Assembly (NCBI GenBank): GCA_946623195.1
Contig: CAMOQW010000003.1
Span: 1-49,402 of the forward strand
DNA from: an uncultured Prevotella sp.
GTDB taxonomy: Bacteria; Bacteroidota; Bacteroidia; Bacteroidales; Bacteroidaceae
Direction of reading: 5' to 3'
DNA length: 49,402 bases
Part shown: piece after piece, positions 48,529 to 49,402 of the stretch
How positions within the stretch are numbered: the first letter of the stretch is position 1
Layout of the letters: the number at the start of each line of letters is the position of its first letter
Notes under the pieces: model-generated
Database searches by the model: none
The model's input: only the letters and a program-made list of their open reading frames with translations
Told to the model about the DNA's origin: nothing
Translations under genes and position numbers: made by a program

Positions 48529-49402
48529 ATGAGACAAATGAAACGATTCATTCTGAGTTTCCTACTGCTGTCAGCGAGTATAATAATGTACGCGCAACAG
48601 GAGATTTCGGGAACAGTGACTGATGACATGGGACCGGTTATCGGTGCTACGGTCATGGAGAAAGGAACGTCGAACGGTACCGTTACCGACTTCGACGGCA
48701 ATTTCAAGCTAAAGGTGCAGGCCGGCAAGACGCTGGTCTTCTCCTACATCGGCTACCAGACGCAGGAGCTGCCTGCCCAGAACGGTATGCAGGTGAAGAT
48801 GGAAGACGACGCCCTCGCCCTGAAGGAAGTGGTGGTGACGGGTTATACCACCCAGCGCAAGGCCGACCTGACGGGTGCTGTCTCTGTGGTGAGCGTTGCC
48901 GAGCTGCAGAAGCAGAACGAGAACAACCCGATGAAGGCCCTGCAGGGCCGCGTGCCGGGCATGAACATCCAGGCCGACGGTAACCTGGAGGGTGCTGCCA
49001 CCGTCCGCATCCGTGGTGAGGGTACGCTGAACTCCGGTGTCGACCCGCTGTACATCATCGACGGTGTGCCCACGCAGGGCGGTATGCACGAGTTGAACGG
49101 CAACGATATCGAGTCGATCCAGGTGCTGAAGGATGCTGCCTCAGCCTCTATCTACGGTTCGCGTGCCGCCAACGGTGTCATCATCATCACCACCAAGAAG
49201 GGCAAGGACGGCAAGGTGAAGGTGAACTTCGATGCCTCCGTGGCTGCCTCGTTCTATGCCCACAAGATAGAGACCATGAACGCCAAGCAGTGGGGCCAGG
49301 CCTTCTGGCAGGCCAACGTGAACGACGGTCTGAACCCCAACAACAACAACCTGGGCTACCACTTCGACTGGGGCTACGACCAGCAGGGCAACCCCGTGCT
49401 CA
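48529..49402 (+). CDS. SusC/RagA-family TonB-dependent receptor, 5' part
   Basis: The reading frame is open to the window end; 291 codons are visible of a protein normally near 1000 residues. It starts with a signal peptide (MKRFILSFLLLSASIIMYAQ; an alternative ATG is at 48538). A carboxypeptidase-regulatory-like domain follows (GTVTDDMGPVIGATVMEKGT...TVTDFDGNFKL, about residues 28-62). Then comes EVVVTGYTTQRKADLTGAVSVV and the plug domain (ALQGRVPGMNIQ, TVRIRGEGTLNSGVDPLYIIDGVP, IYGSRAANGVIIITTKKGK). It should pair with a SusD lipoprotein gene beyond the window to import a glycan. Its promoter region carries a candidate operator for the upstream PBP-AraC regulator. Confidence 0.95.
   Translation, partial: MRQMKRFILSFLLLSASIIMYAQQEISGTVTDDMGPVIGATVMEKGTSNGTVTDFDGNFKLKVQAGKTLVFSYIGYQTQELPAQNGMQVKMEDDALALKEVVVTGYTTQRKADLTGAVSVVSVAELQKQNENNPMKALQGRVPGMNIQADGNLEGAATVRIRGEGTLNSGVDPLYIIDGVPTQGGMHELNGNDIESIQVLKDAASASIYGSRAANGVIIITTKKGKDGKVKVNFDASVAASFYAHKIETMNAKQWGQAFWQANVNDGLNPNNNNLGYHFDWGYDQQGNPVL

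Noticed and set aside
48529..49402. Complete susCD polysaccharide utilisation locus
   Set aside because: Only the first 291 codons of the SusC-family gene are present. No SusD gene is visible, so a full locus cannot be claimed.

Overview
The window looks like chromosomal DNA from a Prevotellaceae-type Bacteroidota (rumen or gut Prevotella/Segatella/Xylanibacter-like). Three things point there. Nearly every transcription unit starts at a Bacteroidota -7 box (TAnnTTTG), several with a TTTG -33 element 19-20 nt upstream. The gene families are typical of the group (SusC receptor, S46 dipeptidyl-peptidase, LruC-domain lipoproteins, DUF3332, WbqC, GPH symporter plus GH10 plus GH43). The gene orders mnmG-apt-uvrC and dapB-lepB-S26-wbqC are also typical. 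I saw no rRNA, tRNA, insertion sequence, phage gene or CRISPR array.

Layout. 0-4.6 kb (minus): mnmG, apt and uvrC, with a parS-like 16-mer in each of the two intergenic gaps. 4.7-6.5 kb (plus): secreted heparinase II/III-family protein. 6.5-10.4 kb (minus): DUF3332 lipoprotein, then dapB-lepB-S26 paralogue-WbqC; the second signal peptidase appears to lack both catalytic residues. 10.4-16.4 kb (plus): THUMP-like methyltransferase, then GNAT-parE-S41 peptidase with overlapping ends. 16.4-18.6 kb (minus): PfkB kinase and FprA flavoprotein. 18.7-27.2 kb: M16 peptidase, acetyl-esterase-like hydrolase, CXXC-less thioredoxin-fold lipoprotein, unknown lipoprotein, two sialate O-acetylesterase-type enzymes and a NUDIX hydrolase. 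27.4-33.5 kb (plus): a xylan-use operon (symporter, secreted GH10, cytoplasmic GH43) ending in a translationally coupled ECF sigma factor, then a palindrome array and a GH35-like enzyme. 33.6-40.4 kb: DEAD-box helicase facing a minus operon of SpmA/B-like membrane protein, flippase and S46 peptidase. 40.5-46.6 kb (minus): three LruC/DUF4842-type lipoproteins, each with its own promoter. 46.7-49.4 kb (plus): a periplasmic-binding-protein/TM/AraC regulator followed by the start of a SusC-family receptor cut by the window end.

How the parts fit. The 20-33 kb block reads as plant-polysaccharide use: esterases deacetylate, the GH10 enzyme cuts xylan outside the cytoplasm, the symporter imports oligosaccharides and GH43 trims them inside. 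The 46.9-49.4 kb block reads as a sugar sensor next to the SusC gene it probably controls, with direct repeats 21 bp apart just upstream of the susC promoter.

Most unusual signals: the single-polypeptide PBP-TM-AraC sensor with an overlapping 16-residue upstream ORF; the apparently inactive signal-peptidase paralogue beside an intact LepB; tandem arrays at several loci whose units combine a short palindrome with a short spacer but differ in sequence from locus to locus; the parS pair; and the three LruC lipoproteins with matching promoter boxes.
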